A stretch of 64,000 nt of DNA from JAQGMV01 sp963828715 (lineage in GTDB: Bacteria; Pseudomonadota; Gammaproteobacteria; Burkholderiales; SG8-41): the NCBI GenBank assembly GCA_963828715.1, contig CAWHFX010000002.1, forward strand, positions 372,001-436,000, written 5' to 3'. The translations under genes and the position numbers were made by a program. The notes under the pieces were generated by a model. The model was not told where the DNA came from and searched no databases. It saw only the letters and a list, made by a program, of their open reading frames with translations. Position 1 is the first letter of the stretch. Each line of letters begins with the position of its first letter. Below, one piece after another: positions 27,624-37,025 of the stretch.

Positions 27624-28317
27624 GGTGAAGGGACTCGAAGTGCGCTATGGCGGGATTCGCGCCGTGAAGGGGCTCGATCTCCAAGTCGCGGAGCGCGAGC
27701 TGGTCACGCTCATCGGCGCGAACGGCGCCGGCAAGACGACGACGCTGAAGGCCATCGCCGGCTTGCTCAGACCCGCGGCGGGCAGCGTGCGCTACGCGGG
27801 CCGCGACATCACCGGAACACGTGCGTGCGAGCTCGTGCCGCTCGGCATCGCGCTGGTGCCCGAAGGCCGCGGCGTGTTCGGCCGGCTCACCGTGGAAGAA
27901 AACCTGGCGATGGGTGCATACGTGCGGCGCGATGCAGGTGTGGCACGGGATTTCGAACGATCGTACGGCTTGTTTCCCCGTCTCGCGGAACGGCGCAAAC
28001 AACTGGCCGGCACGCTATCGGGTGGAGAACAGCAAATGCTCGCGATCGCACGCGCGCTCATGAGCCGGCCGAAGCTCCTGCTGCTCGACGAGCCGAGCAT
28101 GGGGCTTGCGCCGCTCATGGTGCAGCGGATTTTCGAAACGATCCGCGCCGTCGCCGCAGAAGGCGTGACGCTGCTGCTGGTCGAACAGAACGCGAAACTG
28201 GCGCTCGAGATGTGCGACCGTGGCTACGTCATGGAAAGCGGCTCGATCCGCTTGTCCGCGCCGTCGCAAGCACTGCTCGTGAATCCGGAAGTGAAGCGCG
28301 CGTACCTCGGCGAGTGA
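27616..28317 (+). CDS. livF: Liv-type ABC ATPase LivF
   Basis: Second ATPase subunit, 233 residues. Walker A GANGAGKTTTLKAIAGL, Q-loop region VPEGRGVFGRLTVEENLAMG, signature LSGGEQQMLAIARAL and Walker B LLLDEPSMGLAPLMV. The start is a TTG at 27616 overlapping the last codons of livG; a GTG at 27625 is the alternative. Last gene of the importer operon; the gap of about 100 bases to the convergent hemF shows no strong terminator. Confidence 0.94.
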   Translation: MLEVKGLEVRYGGIRAVKGLDLQVAERELVTLIGANGAGKTTTLKAIAGLLRPAAGSVRYAGRDITGTRACELVPLGIALVPEGRGVFGRLTVEENLAMGAYVRRDAGVARDFERSYGLFPRLAERRKQLAGTLSGGEQQMLAIARALMSRPKLLLLDEPSMGLAPLMVQRIFETIRAVAAEGVTLLLVEQNAKLALEMCDRGYVMESGSIRLSAPSQALLVNPEVKRAYLGE

Positions 28318-28416
28318 TCGTCAGGCTTCCTGTCTGCCTCCACGGCGAGCGGAGTGGTCGGGCGTCGCGTCGCTGACGCTCCTCGACATGACGCTACTGA
28401 TCGGACGCGTGCCGGT

Positions 28417-29316
28417 TCAGATCAGCCAGTCTTTGGCGACGAGGAAGTCGGAGTAAAGCCGCGCCTCCGCACTTCCCGGTTCGGGTTTCCAGTCATAGCG
28501 CCAGGTGACGGACGGCGGCAGCGACATGAGGATCGACTCGGTGCGTCCGCCCGATTGCAGTCCGAACAGCGTGCCGCGATCGTAGACGAGATTGAACTCG
28601 ACATAGCGCCCGCGACGATACGCCTGAAACGCGCGCTCCCGTTCCCCGTATGCGTCCTTGCGCCGGCGCTCGACGATGGGCTCGTACCCGAGGAGAAAGT
28701 GCGTGCCGACGCTGCGTGTCAGCGCGAAGCACGTGTCGAAGTCGGGTGCGCTGACGTCGTCGTAAAAGATTCCACCGACGCCGCGCGGCTCGTTGCGATG
28801 GCGCAGGAAGAAGTACTCATCGCACCAGCGCTTGTAATGCGCATAACGTTCGATCCCGAACGGCGCGATGGCGTCGCGGCAGGTACGATGGAAATGCACC
28901 GCGTCTTCGGTGTGCCCGTAATACGGTGTCAGGTCCATGCCGCCGCCGAACCACCATACTGGCGCGGCGCCGCTCTTCTCGGCTGCGAAGCAGCGCACGT
29001 TCATGTGCACCGTCGGCACGTGCGGATTGCGCGGATGCAGGACGAGCGACACGCCCATCGCCTGAAAAGAGCGGCCGGCAAGCTCCGGCCGCGCCGCTGA
29101 AGCCGAGGGCGGCAGATCGTTGCCGTAGACGTGCGAGTAGCCGACCCCGGCCCGCTCGAAGAGCGCGCCTTCTTCCAGTATGCAGCTGATTCCGCCGCCG
29201 CCCTGAGGACGCTGCCATGCATCGCGCCTGAACGTCTGCCCATCGAGCGCGGACAGATGCGCCACAATGGTGTCCTGCAAACCCGTGAGGTACGCCTGTA
29301 CGGCTGGAAGATCCAC
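28417..29316 (-). CDS. hemF: oxygen-dependent coproporphyrinogen III oxidase
   Basis: Aerobic heme-synthesis enzyme that decarboxylates two propionates of coproporphyrinogen III. The 299 residues match the family. Signatures: GVGYSHVYGNDLPP, VHMNVRCFAA, WWFGGGMDLTPYY, HRTCRDAIAPFG, the catalytic region GVGGIFYDDVS, and YVEFNLVYDRGTLFGLQ with GRTESILMSLPP near the end. Start is GTG at 29316, 18 bases after the purD stop. Needs molecular oxygen, so the organism lives at least partly aerobically. Confidence 0.97.
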   Translation of the reverse strand: MDLPAVQAYLTGLQDTIVAHLSALDGQTFRRDAWQRPQGGGGISCILEEGALFERAGVGYSHVYGNDLPPSASAARPELAGRSFQAMGVSLVLHPRNPHVPTVHMNVRCFAAEKSGAAPVWWFGGGMDLTPYYGHTEDAVHFHRTCRDAIAPFGIERYAHYKRWCDEYFFLRHRNEPRGVGGIFYDDVSAPDFDTCFALTRSVGTHFLLGYEPIVERRRKDAYGERERAFQAYRRGRYVEFNLVYDRGTLFGLQSGGRTESILMSLPPSVTWRYDWKPEPGSAEARLYSDFLVAKDWLI

Positions 29317-29334
29317 GACGATTGAACGGATCCG

Positions 29335-30648
29335 CTACTTCGTCGCTGCAGGTGGCGCGCCGGCGGTGCGCACCTGTGGCTTTCGCCCGAGGGCACGATA
29401 GCCGATGTCGCGGCGATACTGCATGCCGTCGAACCGGATGCGGCTTACGATTTCGTATGCGCGCTTCTGTGCGGTTCGAACATTGTGGCCGAGCGCGGTC
29501 ACGCAGAGGACGCGTCCTCCGCTCACGCTCACGCGCTCCCCGTCCAGACGTGTGCCGGCGTGAAATACGCGGTAATCATCACCGGCAGGGGGCAGGCCAT
29601 CGATGACATCGCCGGTTCGCGGTGCCTCGGGATAGCCCGCCGAAGCGAGCACGACTCCCAGCGCGACGCGCGGATCCCACTCCGCTTCGGCGTCATCGAG
29701 CGTGCCCGCGAGCGCGTGTTCGATGAGTGGCAGCAGGTCGCTTTTCAAACGAAGCAGGATCGGCTGCGTTTCCGGGTCGCCCAGACGGCAATTGAATTCG
29801 AGGACGCGCACCCGGTTGTCACGGCCGATCATGAGGCCCGCATAGAGGAAGCCGGTGTAGGGCGAGCCCTCGCTGCGCATGCCCTGGATCGCCGGATCGA
29901 TCACCTCACGCATGACGCGGCCATGGATCGCAGGCGAGATGATCGGTGCCGGCGAGTAAGCCCCCATGCCCCCGGTGTTAGGGCCCGCGTCACCGTCGAG
30001 GAGGCGCTTGTGATCCTGACTGCTCGCGAGCGGCAGTGCATTCGAGCCGTCCGCGAGAACGATGAAGCTCGCCTCTTCGCCTTCGAGATACTCTTCGATC
30101 ACCACGCGCGCACCGGCGATACCGATGCGGTTGTCAATGAGCATCATGTCGACCGCGGCGTGCGCCTGCGCGAGATCGGTCGCGACCACGACGCCTTTGC
30201 CCGCGGCCAGCCCGTCGGCCTTGACGACGATTGGCGCACTCTGACGCTCGACATACGCATGAGCCGCCGCCGCATCGCCGAAGGTCGCATAAGCCGCCGT
30301 CGGAATGCGATGGCGCACCATGAAGCTCTTGGCGAAATCTTTCGAGCTCTCGAGCCGCGCCGCCTTCTGCGTGGGGCCGAAGATGCGAAGACCGGCGGCC
30401 TGAAAGGCATCGACCATTCCCGCTGCAAGCGGGGCCTCGGGGCCGACCACGGTCAGAGCCACGCCCTCTCGGCGGACGAACTCGATCAATGCCGAAATCG
30501 AGCCGTTCGGTACGTTCGCTACACCCTCTTCCCTCAACGTCCCCGCGTTACCTGGCGCGACGAAGACTTTGAACACGCGCGGTGATTGGGCGAGTTTCCA
30601 CGCAAGCGCGTGCTCGCGACCACCGGAACCGATGACGAGGATTTTCAT
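29335..30648 (-). CDS. purD: phosphoribosylamine--glycine ligase
   Basis: ATP-grasp ligase, second step of purine synthesis. The 437 residues start MKILVIGSGGREHALAWKLA and contain the ATP-grasp segment VVKADGLAAGKGVVVATDLA, the family block MGAYSPAPIISP and RVLEFNCRLGDPETQPIL. ATG at 30648 is used instead of the farther upstream codon. The C-terminus ends in a short Ala/Pro-rich extension. Follows purH by 84 bases on the same strand. Confidence 0.97.
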   Translation of the reverse strand: MKILVIGSGGREHALAWKLAQSPRVFKVFVAPGNAGTLREEGVANVPNGSISALIEFVRREGVALTVVGPEAPLAAGMVDAFQAAGLRIFGPTQKAARLESSKDFAKSFMVRHRIPTAAYATFGDAAAAHAYVERQSAPIVVKADGLAAGKGVVVATDLAQAHAAVDMMLIDNRIGIAGARVVIEEYLEGEEASFIVLADGSNALPLASSQDHKRLLDGDAGPNTGGMGAYSPAPIISPAIHGRVMREVIDPAIQGMRSEGSPYTGFLYAGLMIGRDNRVRVLEFNCRLGDPETQPILLRLKSDLLPLIEHALAGTLDDAEAEWDPRVALGVVLASAGYPEAPRTGDVIDGLPPAGDDYRVFHAGTRLDGERVSVSGGRVLCVTALGHNVRTAQKRAYEIVSRIRFDGMQYRRDIGYRALGRKPQVRTAGAPPAATK

Positions 30649-30732
30649 TCGTCGGAGAGGCGGGAGATGGGAGGCGGTAGCCACAAACTCATGGTCATTA
30701 GCACCTCCTCTGTGTGCGTGTCGCGTCTCATG

Positions 30733-32298
30733 TCAGTGGCGAAAGTGCCGAACGCCGGTGAAGACCATAGTAATACCGTGTTCATCTGCCGCGGCGATCA
30801 CCTCGGCGTCACGCACACTGCCGCCCGGCTGCACGATGGCCTTCGCGCCCGCCTGCGCGACCACGTCGACGCCGTCGCGAAACGGGAAGAATGCGTCAGA
30901 TGCAACGACGGACCCGTTCAGTTGGAGGCCGGCGTTCTGTGCCTTGATCGCGGCGATGCGCGCGGAGTCGACACGGCTCATCTGGCCGGCACCGACGCCG
31001 AGCGTGCGTCCCCCCGAACAGAACACGATCGCGTTCGATTTAACGAATTTGGCAACACGCCAGGCAAACAGCAGGTCCGCAAGTTCCGTCTCCGTCGGCG
31101 TGCGCTGCGTCACGAGCTTGAATGCGCTCGCCGGCACGTTCAGCGCGTCCGCATTCTGCACGAGCAATCCACCACCTACGCGCTTCACGTCGAGCACGTT
31201 CGTTGCAGTGCCGGAGCCGATCTCCAGCACGCGTATGTTCTGCTTCGCCGCGAAAGCGGTCCGCGCATGAGGTTCGATGTGCGGCGCAATTACGACTTCC
31301 ACGAACTGTTCGCAGACCGCCTTTGCCGCGTCCAGATCGACCGCGCGATTGAAGGCGATGATGCCACCGAACGCCGACGTCGGGTCGGTCGCGAATGCGT
31401 TGCGATATGCACCGACGAGCGACGCATCGACTGCCACGCCGCACGGATTGGCATGCTTCACGATCACACACGCGGGCTGATCGAACGTCTTCACGCACTC
31501 CCACGCGGCATCGGCGTCGGCTATGTTGTTGTAGGACAGATCCTTCCCCTGGACTTGCGTGTAGTTTGCGAGCGTGCCGGGCGGCGGCGGACGATCCCGA
31601 TAGAATGCTGCGCTCTGATGCGGATTCTCACCGTAACGCAGTGACTGCGCCCGCTGGAACTGGAGCGTGAGCGTACCGGGGAAGAGCTCGCTTTCGGTTC
31701 CCGCCGAATCGACTGTGGCGAGATACGTGCTGATCGCACCGTCGTAGGCGGCCGTATGAGCGAACGCTTTCTGTGCAAGGCGGAAGCGCGTATCCAGACC
31801 CACCGCGCCGTGGGCGCGCCCCATTTCCGCAAGGAGCGCTTCGTAGTCGGCAGAATCGGTGACTACTGCGACGTGCCGGTAGTTCTTCGCGGCGCTGCGC
31901 ACCATTGCCGGCCCGCCAATGTCGATGTTTTCGATTGCGTCTTCGAGCGTGCAGTCCGGCCGCGCGACAGTCTGTGTGAAGGGATACAGGTTCACGACGA
32001 CGAGGTCGATCGTCGTGATGTCATGGTCCGCCAGCGCCTGCATGTGAGCCGGCAGCTCACGCCGGGCAAGTATGCCCCCGTGAACCTTCGGGTGCAGCGT
32101 CTTCACGCGTCCATCGAGCATTTCCGGGAAACCGGTGTGGTCGGCGATTTCCGTCGCGCTGATGCCCGCGTCCTTCAGCAGCTTCGCGGTACCGCCCGTA
32201 GACAGCAGACTGTAGCCGTGAACGACAAGCCCGCGGGCGAACTCGACAAGACCGGTCTTGTCGGAGACGCTCAGAAGGGCCTGCCTCAACACTGCCAT
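30733..32298 (-). CDS. purH: bifunctional AICAR formyltransferase/IMP cyclohydrolase
   Basis: Carries out the last two steps of IMP synthesis. The N-terminal IMP cyclohydrolase domain (about residues 1-195) has SVSDKTGLVEFARGL and GFPEMLDGRVKTLHPKVHGG. The C-terminal formyltransferase domain has the catalytic Lys-His pair in VIVKHANPCGVA and ends with GGSVRDAEVIAAADEHGITM and FTGVRHFRH. Full family length of 521 residues, no frameshift. Confidence 0.97.
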   Translation of the reverse strand: MAVLRQALLSVSDKTGLVEFARGLVVHGYSLLSTGGTAKLLKDAGISATEIADHTGFPEMLDGRVKTLHPKVHGGILARRELPAHMQALADHDITTIDLVVVNLYPFTQTVARPDCTLEDAIENIDIGGPAMVRSAAKNYRHVAVVTDSADYEALLAEMGRAHGAVGLDTRFRLAQKAFAHTAAYDGAISTYLATVDSAGTESELFPGTLTLQFQRAQSLRYGENPHQSAAFYRDRPPPPGTLANYTQVQGKDLSYNNIADADAAWECVKTFDQPACVIVKHANPCGVAVDASLVGAYRNAFATDPTSAFGGIIAFNRAVDLDAAKAVCEQFVEVVIAPHIEPHARTAFAAKQNIRVLEIGSGTATNVLDVKRVGGGLLVQNADALNVPASAFKLVTQRTPTETELADLLFAWRVAKFVKSNAIVFCSGGRTLGVGAGQMSRVDSARIAAIKAQNAGLQLNGSVVASDAFFPFRDGVDVVAQAGAKAIVQPGGSVRDAEVIAAADEHGITMVFTGVRHFRH

Positions 32299-32404
32299 GG
32301 CCGGAAACGCTCAAAGTTGCAACCGGGGTGGGCCATCATCGCTCTCGCGGCGTCTCGTGCGGTGGGTTGATTTCAGCCTGAGTCGCTCACCTGCCGCGGC
32401 TGGT

Positions 32405-32644
32405 TCAGAACTTGATGCCGTGCGCCTTCATCTTCTTGCGCAGAGTATTGCGGTTGATGCCCAGCATCTCCGCCGCGTGGGTCTGGTTTCCGTGCACGCG
32501 ATGCAGCACCGATTCGAGCAGCGGTTTCTCGACACAGTTGATGACCATGTCGTACACGCCCCGCGCCCGCTCCCCATCGAGATCGTTGAAGTAGACGTCT
32601 ATGGCTTTGCGCACGACGCGCGCCATTTCGTTGTCGTTGATCAT
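32405..32644 (-). CDS. fis: Fis-family nucleoid/transcription regulator
   Basis: Short 79-residue DNA-binding protein. The C-terminal helix-turn-helix reads THAAEMLGINRNTLRKKMKA, the Fis/NtrC-type recognition motif, preceded by the dimerisation helices (VINCVEKPLLESVLHRVHGN). ATG at 32644 overlaps the dusB stop (ATGA), the classic dusB-fis operon in which translation of fis depends on the upstream gene. Probably growth-phase controlled, as in other proteobacteria, though no regulatory site was identified. Confidence 0.95.
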   Translation of the reverse strand: MINDNEMARVVRKAIDVYFNDLDGERARGVYDMVINCVEKPLLESVLHRVHGNQTHAAEMLGINRNTLRKKMKAHGIKF

Positions 32645-33648
32645 GCCGCCAGTTCCTCGATGTACTGCAGGCGCCGGTCGCGTTCGGAGAGCTCGGCGAA
32701 GAACGTCTCGACGGCGGCGATCTGCTCGCCGCACGTCTGGAGCTGATTCATTCCATGGCGGAAAGCCGCTGACCCGGCGAGACCTTTCGTATACCAGGAG
32801 ATATGCTTGCGCGCGACGCGAACGCCCGTCTGCTCGCCGTAGAAGCCGTACAGGTCGTGAAGGTGCCCGATCAGCACCCGGTGGATCTCCGCGACTTCGG
32901 GCAAGGGCAGATGCTCGCCCGTCTCGAGATAATGCGTGATCTCGCGAAACATCCAGGGCCGGCCCTGTGCCGCGCGGCCGATCATGATGGCATCGGCGCC
33001 CGTGTGGTCCAAGACATGCCGCGCGCGTTCCGGCGTGTCGATGTCGCCGTTCGCGATCACGGGAATGCGCACGGCCGACTTGACCTCGGCAATCGTGTCG
33101 TATTCGGCCTCGCCGCTGAAACCGCACGCCCGCGTACGACCGTGGATTGCGAGCGCGCGGATACCGCTCGCCTCCGCGATTTTCGCAACCGTCATCGCGT
33201 TGCGATTGTCGCGATCCCAGCCGGTCCTGATCTTGAGGGTTACGGGCACTGCGACTGCGGAAACGACCCGCTCCAGTATGCGTGCAACGAGAGGCTCGTC
33301 CTTGAGTAACGCAGAGCCCGCCATTACATTGCAGATTTTCTTCGCCGGGCAGCCCATGTTGATATCGATGATCTGGGCACCCTCGTCGACGTTGTACCTT
33401 GCAGCGTCGGCCAGCATGTCCGGATCGGCGCCGGCAATCTGCACCGCGATCGGCTCCACTTCGCCGTCGTGATTGGCCCGCCGGCGTGTTTTCTCCGCGC
33501 CGCGCAACAACGAGTTGCTCGCGACCATTTCGGACACAGCCAAGCCTGCGCCCATGCGCTTGCATAACTGTCGAAACGGTCGATCGGTGACGCCCGCCAT
33601 CGGCGCAACGATCAGATTATTCCTGAGCTGAAACGGACCGATTTGCAT
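32641..33648 (-). CDS. dusB: tRNA-dihydrouridine synthase B
   Basis: FMN enzyme that reduces a uridine in the tRNA D-loop. The 335-residue protein begins MQIGPFQLRNNLIVAPMAGV, has the catalytic cysteine region INMGCPAKKICNVMAGSALL, the tRNA/FMN block IHGRTRACGFSGEAEYD, and ADAIMIGRAAQGRPWMF. ATG at 33648 matches the family start; upstream codons encode nothing similar. It forms an operon with fis. Confidence 0.96.
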   Translation of the reverse strand: MQIGPFQLRNNLIVAPMAGVTDRPFRQLCKRMGAGLAVSEMVASNSLLRGAEKTRRRANHDGEVEPIAVQIAGADPDMLADAARYNVDEGAQIIDINMGCPAKKICNVMAGSALLKDEPLVARILERVVSAVAVPVTLKIRTGWDRDNRNAMTVAKIAEASGIRALAIHGRTRACGFSGEAEYDTIAEVKSAVRIPVIANGDIDTPERARHVLDHTGADAIMIGRAAQGRPWMFREITHYLETGEHLPLPEVAEIHRVLIGHLHDLYGFYGEQTGVRVARKHISWYTKGLAGSAAFRHGMNQLQTCGEQIAAVETFFAELSERDRRLQYIEELAA

Positions 33649-33879
33649 CGGGCGGAGTCTGGGGAAAGGGCGCCATTGTAGCCGCTCGCTCGGCGCAAAG
33701 AAAAGAGAAAAGGCCCCCGTCGAAGCACGCTTGACACAGGTCAACTTGCGCACGTTTCGCCGTTGCGGCGTCACTCGGAAAACGCGACGCAAACGAAGGC
33801 ACTTAACGCGAACTCTTACGACAAGGGCTACGAAGCAGTTCGTACGAGTCGGCGCAGTTTACGCATCGCTTTTGGCGCA

Positions 33880-35025
33880 TCACGCGCGCGCACCGAAGAC
33901 CATGCGGCGCACAAGAAAATCTTTTGCCGGCGGCACACAGCCGAGCGCCGTGAGTCCGATGCCGCGCATTGCGCGCAGCGCGGCGTTATCGTTGGAGAAA
34001 ATGTTCACGAGCAAATCCGTGAAAGCAATGCCGGCGGCCCGATCGATGCGCCGACGCTTCCCGTACGCACTCAGGACCTCCGGCGAGCCGGCGCCGCGGC
34101 GCGCGAGTTCCGCCGCGAGCTCCCACGCGTCACGCAAGCCGAGATTGAAGCCCTGACCGGCGACCGGGTGCAACGACTGGGACGCGTTGCCGACCAATGC
34201 CAGGCGGCCGATCGTCGCGCGTTCGCTGACGCGGAGCGTAAGCCGATGCAGGTGCCGTTCACCGACGTCGAGGAACGCGCCGACCCGCTCGCCGAACGCC
34301 GTTCGCAACGCAGCGAGAAATGCGCCCGATGGGGCGGAATACAACGACTCGCCTCGCGCAGGCGCAAGCGTCCAGACGAGCGCGTAGTTGTGCTCGTATG
34401 GCAGCAACGCAATCGGCCCTTGGGAGGTGAAGCGTTCGAACGCGGTGTTCCCATGCGGACGCGCAGTGGTGACACGCGCGGTGATCGCGACCTGATCGTA
34501 GTCACGGGTGCGAACACCCACGTCGAGCGCGGCCGCACCGCCGTCTGCCAGCGCAACCACTGCGGCGATTGCGTCATGGAAGCTGTTCTCGCGCTCGAAT
34601 TCGACACGTGCGCTGGCGGCATCATGTGCGATCGACGTAACGCGCGCGCCTCTTATCACGCTGACCGACGTCTGTTCGAGCGCCGCTTCAAGGCGCAATA
34701 GGAGGCCGGTGTAATCGACCATGTAGCCCAATGCCGGCAGTCGCGCTTCGGCCGCGGTCATCTCGGTGCGGCCGATACCGCCGCGCTGCGAGACGTGAAT
34801 GCGGCGAATGGGCGTCGCGGGCGCGAGTTGGTCCCAAATACGGATATGTTCGAGGATCAAGCGGCTGCCGTACGACAGCGCGAGTGGCCGGTTCTCACCC
34901 GAAGGGGCCTCCGCATGCCGCGCCTCCAGCACGAGCACGCGCAGACGCCGACGCGCGGCCTCCAGCGCAAGCGCGGCGCCGACGGGCCCGCCGCCGATTA
35001 CGGCGAGATCGTACTGCTGCGTCAC
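33880..35025 (-). CDS. ubiH: UbiH-type FAD-dependent ubiquinone hydroxylase
   Basis: Flavin monooxygenase of the UbiH/UbiF/Coq6 group, 381 residues, hydroxylating a ring position of the ubiquinone precursor. FAD-binding Rossmann motif near the start (DLAVIGGGPVGAALALEA); second FAD motif GRLALVGNASQSLHPVAGQG followed by GFNLGLRDAWELAAEL. The exact ring position (UbiH, UbiF or UbiL type) cannot be decided from sequence; the symbol reflects best resemblance. ATG at 35025 overlaps the pepP stop (ATGA), the usual pepP-ubiH coupling. Confidence 0.88.
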   Translation of the reverse strand: MTQQYDLAVIGGGPVGAALALEAARRRLRVLVLEARHAEAPSGENRPLALSYGSRLILEHIRIWDQLAPATPIRRIHVSQRGGIGRTEMTAAEARLPALGYMVDYTGLLLRLEAALEQTSVSVIRGARVTSIAHDAASARVEFERENSFHDAIAAVVALADGGAAALDVGVRTRDYDQVAITARVTTARPHGNTAFERFTSQGPIALLPYEHNYALVWTLAPARGESLYSAPSGAFLAALRTAFGERVGAFLDVGERHLHRLTLRVSERATIGRLALVGNASQSLHPVAGQGFNLGLRDAWELAAELARRGAGSPEVLSAYGKRRRIDRAAGIAFTDLLVNIFSNDNAALRAMRGIGLTALGCVPPAKDFLVRRMVFGARA

Positions 35026-36305
35026 GCCTGACGCATCAACGCCTCGACGTCCGCCACTGTCTTCGGCGCATCGGACGTGATGATCTCGCAGCCTGTGGCC
35101 GTGACGAGCGCGTCGTCTTCGATGCGCACGCCGATATTTTCAAACCGCTCGGGCACGCCTTCGCCGGGTCGTATGTAGCAGCCTGGCTCGACCGTGAGCA
35201 TCATGCCGGGCGCGAGCGTACGCCATTCGCCTTTGTGCTTGTATTCGCCTGCGTCGTGCACGTCGAGTCCGAGCCAGTGGCCCGTGCGATGCATGTAGAA
35301 CCGCTTGTAGCTTTCAGTTTCGAGCACGCGCTCGAGCGGGCCTTCGAGCAGCCGGAGATCGACGAATCCCTGCGCGAGTACCTGGACCGCGGCGTCGTGG
35401 GGTGCCGCCCAGCCACTGCCTGGCTTGATTTCGACAATGGCGGCACTCTGTGCGGCGAGCACCAGCTCGTAGACGTCGCGCTGAGGTCCGCTGAAGCGCC
35501 CGTTCACCGGAAACGTGCGCGTGATATCGGATGCGTAACCGTCGAGCTCGCAGCCCGCATCGATCAGCAGAAGATCGCCGTCATTCAACACGCCGTCGTT
35601 CTCGACGTAGTGCAGGACGCATGCGTGAGCGCCGGACGCGACGATCGGCGTATACGCCGGCGCCTGTGCGCCGTGCCGGCGGAATTCGTACAGGAGCTCG
35701 GCTTCGACGGCGAACTCACCGACCCCGGGTCTGGCAACCTGCATCGCGCGACGATGCGCGGCGCTCGAAATCTGTCCCGCGCGGCGCATGAGCGCGAGCT
35801 CGGTTTCGTCCTTGAACAGTCGCATTTCGTCGAGCAGGACGTTGACATCGCTGATCATCGGAGGCGCTGCCACGCCGGCCCGCGCACGCGCACGCACGCT
35901 GTTTATCCATTGCAGCACGCGCGCATCCCAGGATTGATCCGCACCGAGATGACAAAAAACCGCAAAGTGGTCCGCGATGAGATCGGGCATGAGCTCGTCG
36001 AGACGCGCGACGGTGTGCGCTTCGTCCATCGCGAACACTTCGCGCGCCTGCTCCGGACCATATCGATAGCCGTCCCAGATCTCGCGCTCTTCGTTCTTTT
36101 CGCGGCAGAAGAGAATGCTGCGCGGAATGTCGCCCGCGATAACAACCAGCACCGCTTCCGGTTCGCGAAAACCGGTCAGGTAATAGAAGTAGCTGTCGTA
36201 GCGGAACGGATAGTGAGCGTCGCGGTTGCGCACGCGTTCGGCGGCCGTCGGAATAATCGCGACGCCCTCCTGCATCTGTTCGGCAAGACGCAGACGGCGC
36301 TGCAC
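35022..36305 (-). CDS. pepP: Xaa-Pro aminopeptidase (aminopeptidase P)
   Basis: Cytosolic dimetal M24 peptidase that removes N-terminal residues before proline. N-terminal domain starts RRLRLAEQMQEGVAIIPTA and has YFYYLTGFREPEAVLV. Metal ligands are visible: the two Asp in DAGCELDGYASDITRTFP, His in HRTGHWLGLDVHD, and Glu in MLTVEPGCYI and FENIGVRIEDDALV. The frame begins at GTG 36305. Relatives start a little earlier; an ATG at 36333 (MNFN) would fit if one base is removed near 36315, so a small frameshift at the start is likely. Confidence 0.94.
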   Translation of the reverse strand: MQRRLRLAEQMQEGVAIIPTAAERVRNRDAHYPFRYDSYFYYLTGFREPEAVLVVIAGDIPRSILFCREKNEEREIWDGYRYGPEQAREVFAMDEAHTVARLDELMPDLIADHFAVFCHLGADQSWDARVLQWINSVRARARAGVAAPPMISDVNVLLDEMRLFKDETELALMRRAGQISSAAHRRAMQVARPGVGEFAVEAELLYEFRRHGAQAPAYTPIVASGAHACVLHYVENDGVLNDGDLLLIDAGCELDGYASDITRTFPVNGRFSGPQRDVYELVLAAQSAAIVEIKPGSGWAAPHDAAVQVLAQGFVDLRLLEGPLERVLETESYKRFYMHRTGHWLGLDVHDAGEYKHKGEWRTLAPGMMLTVEPGCYIRPGEGVPERFENIGVRIEDDALVTATGCEIITSDAPKTVADVEALMRQA

Positions 36306-36332
36306 ATGGACGTGGGAGTCGATTGAAGTTCA

Positions 36333-37018
36333 TCAGCTATTCTCGCGCAGGAATCGGTCGAGCGCGGCGAGACGCTCGGGCGTACCTACATCGACCCAGC
36401 GGCCGCGATAGTGTTCCCCGCTTACGCGCCCCTTTGCGAGCAGCGGCTTGAGAACCGCCGCGAGCTGGTAGCGCGCCCCGCGCGGCACTTCCGAGAACAA
36501 CGCCGGATCGTAAACACCGATTCCACTGTAGGTGTAGCGCACGACACCATCGGCGCTCACCTTGCCGTCGCTGAGGCCGAAGTCGCCCGCCGGGTGATGT
36601 TCGGGATTATCGATAAGGACGAGGTGCGCCAGGCTGCCGTGATTCGGCCATTCGCCTGTCAGCAGCGTCTTCGAAGGGAAAATCGGTGAAGATGTCGCCG
36701 TTCACGACCAGAAACGGCGCGGAACCGAGCAGCGGCAGCGCGTGCGCGATCCCGCCGGCCGTTTCGAGCGCACCCTGCGGCTCACGCGAGTAGTGAATCG
36801 TCAGATCCCAGCGCGCACCATCGCCCAGCCCTGCGCTCGATCTCGTGGGCGAGGTGCGCGACGTTGATGACGACCTCTTTCACGCCGCAGCGCGCGAGCG
36901 CCTCGAGCGTCCACGCGATCAGCGGCCTTCCGCCGGCTTCCAGCAACGGCTTGGGTGTCGAGTCGGTCAATGGCCGCATGCGCTCACCGCGGCCCGCGGC
37001 AAGAATCATCGCCTTCAT
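36333..37018 (-). CDS. murU: N-acetylmuramate alpha-1-phosphate uridylyltransferase, two frameshifts
   Basis: Nucleotidyltransferase that makes UDP-MurNAc from recycled MurNAc-1-phosphate. It begins MKAMILAAGRGERMRPLTDS with the GRGERMRP nucleotide-binding loop and has FLVVNGDIFTDFPF with the metal-binding Asp and the C-terminal RGRWVDVGTPERL. Frame changes near 36830 (ERR to LGDGARWDLTIHYSREP) and near 36675 (PFE to TLLTGEWPNHGSL), each repaired by removing one G. It lies seven bases downstream of amgK, the kinase that supplies its substrate, which is why MurU is preferred over a generic mannose-1-phosphate guanylyltransferase. Confidence 0.87.
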
Positions 37019-37025
37019 CCGCGCA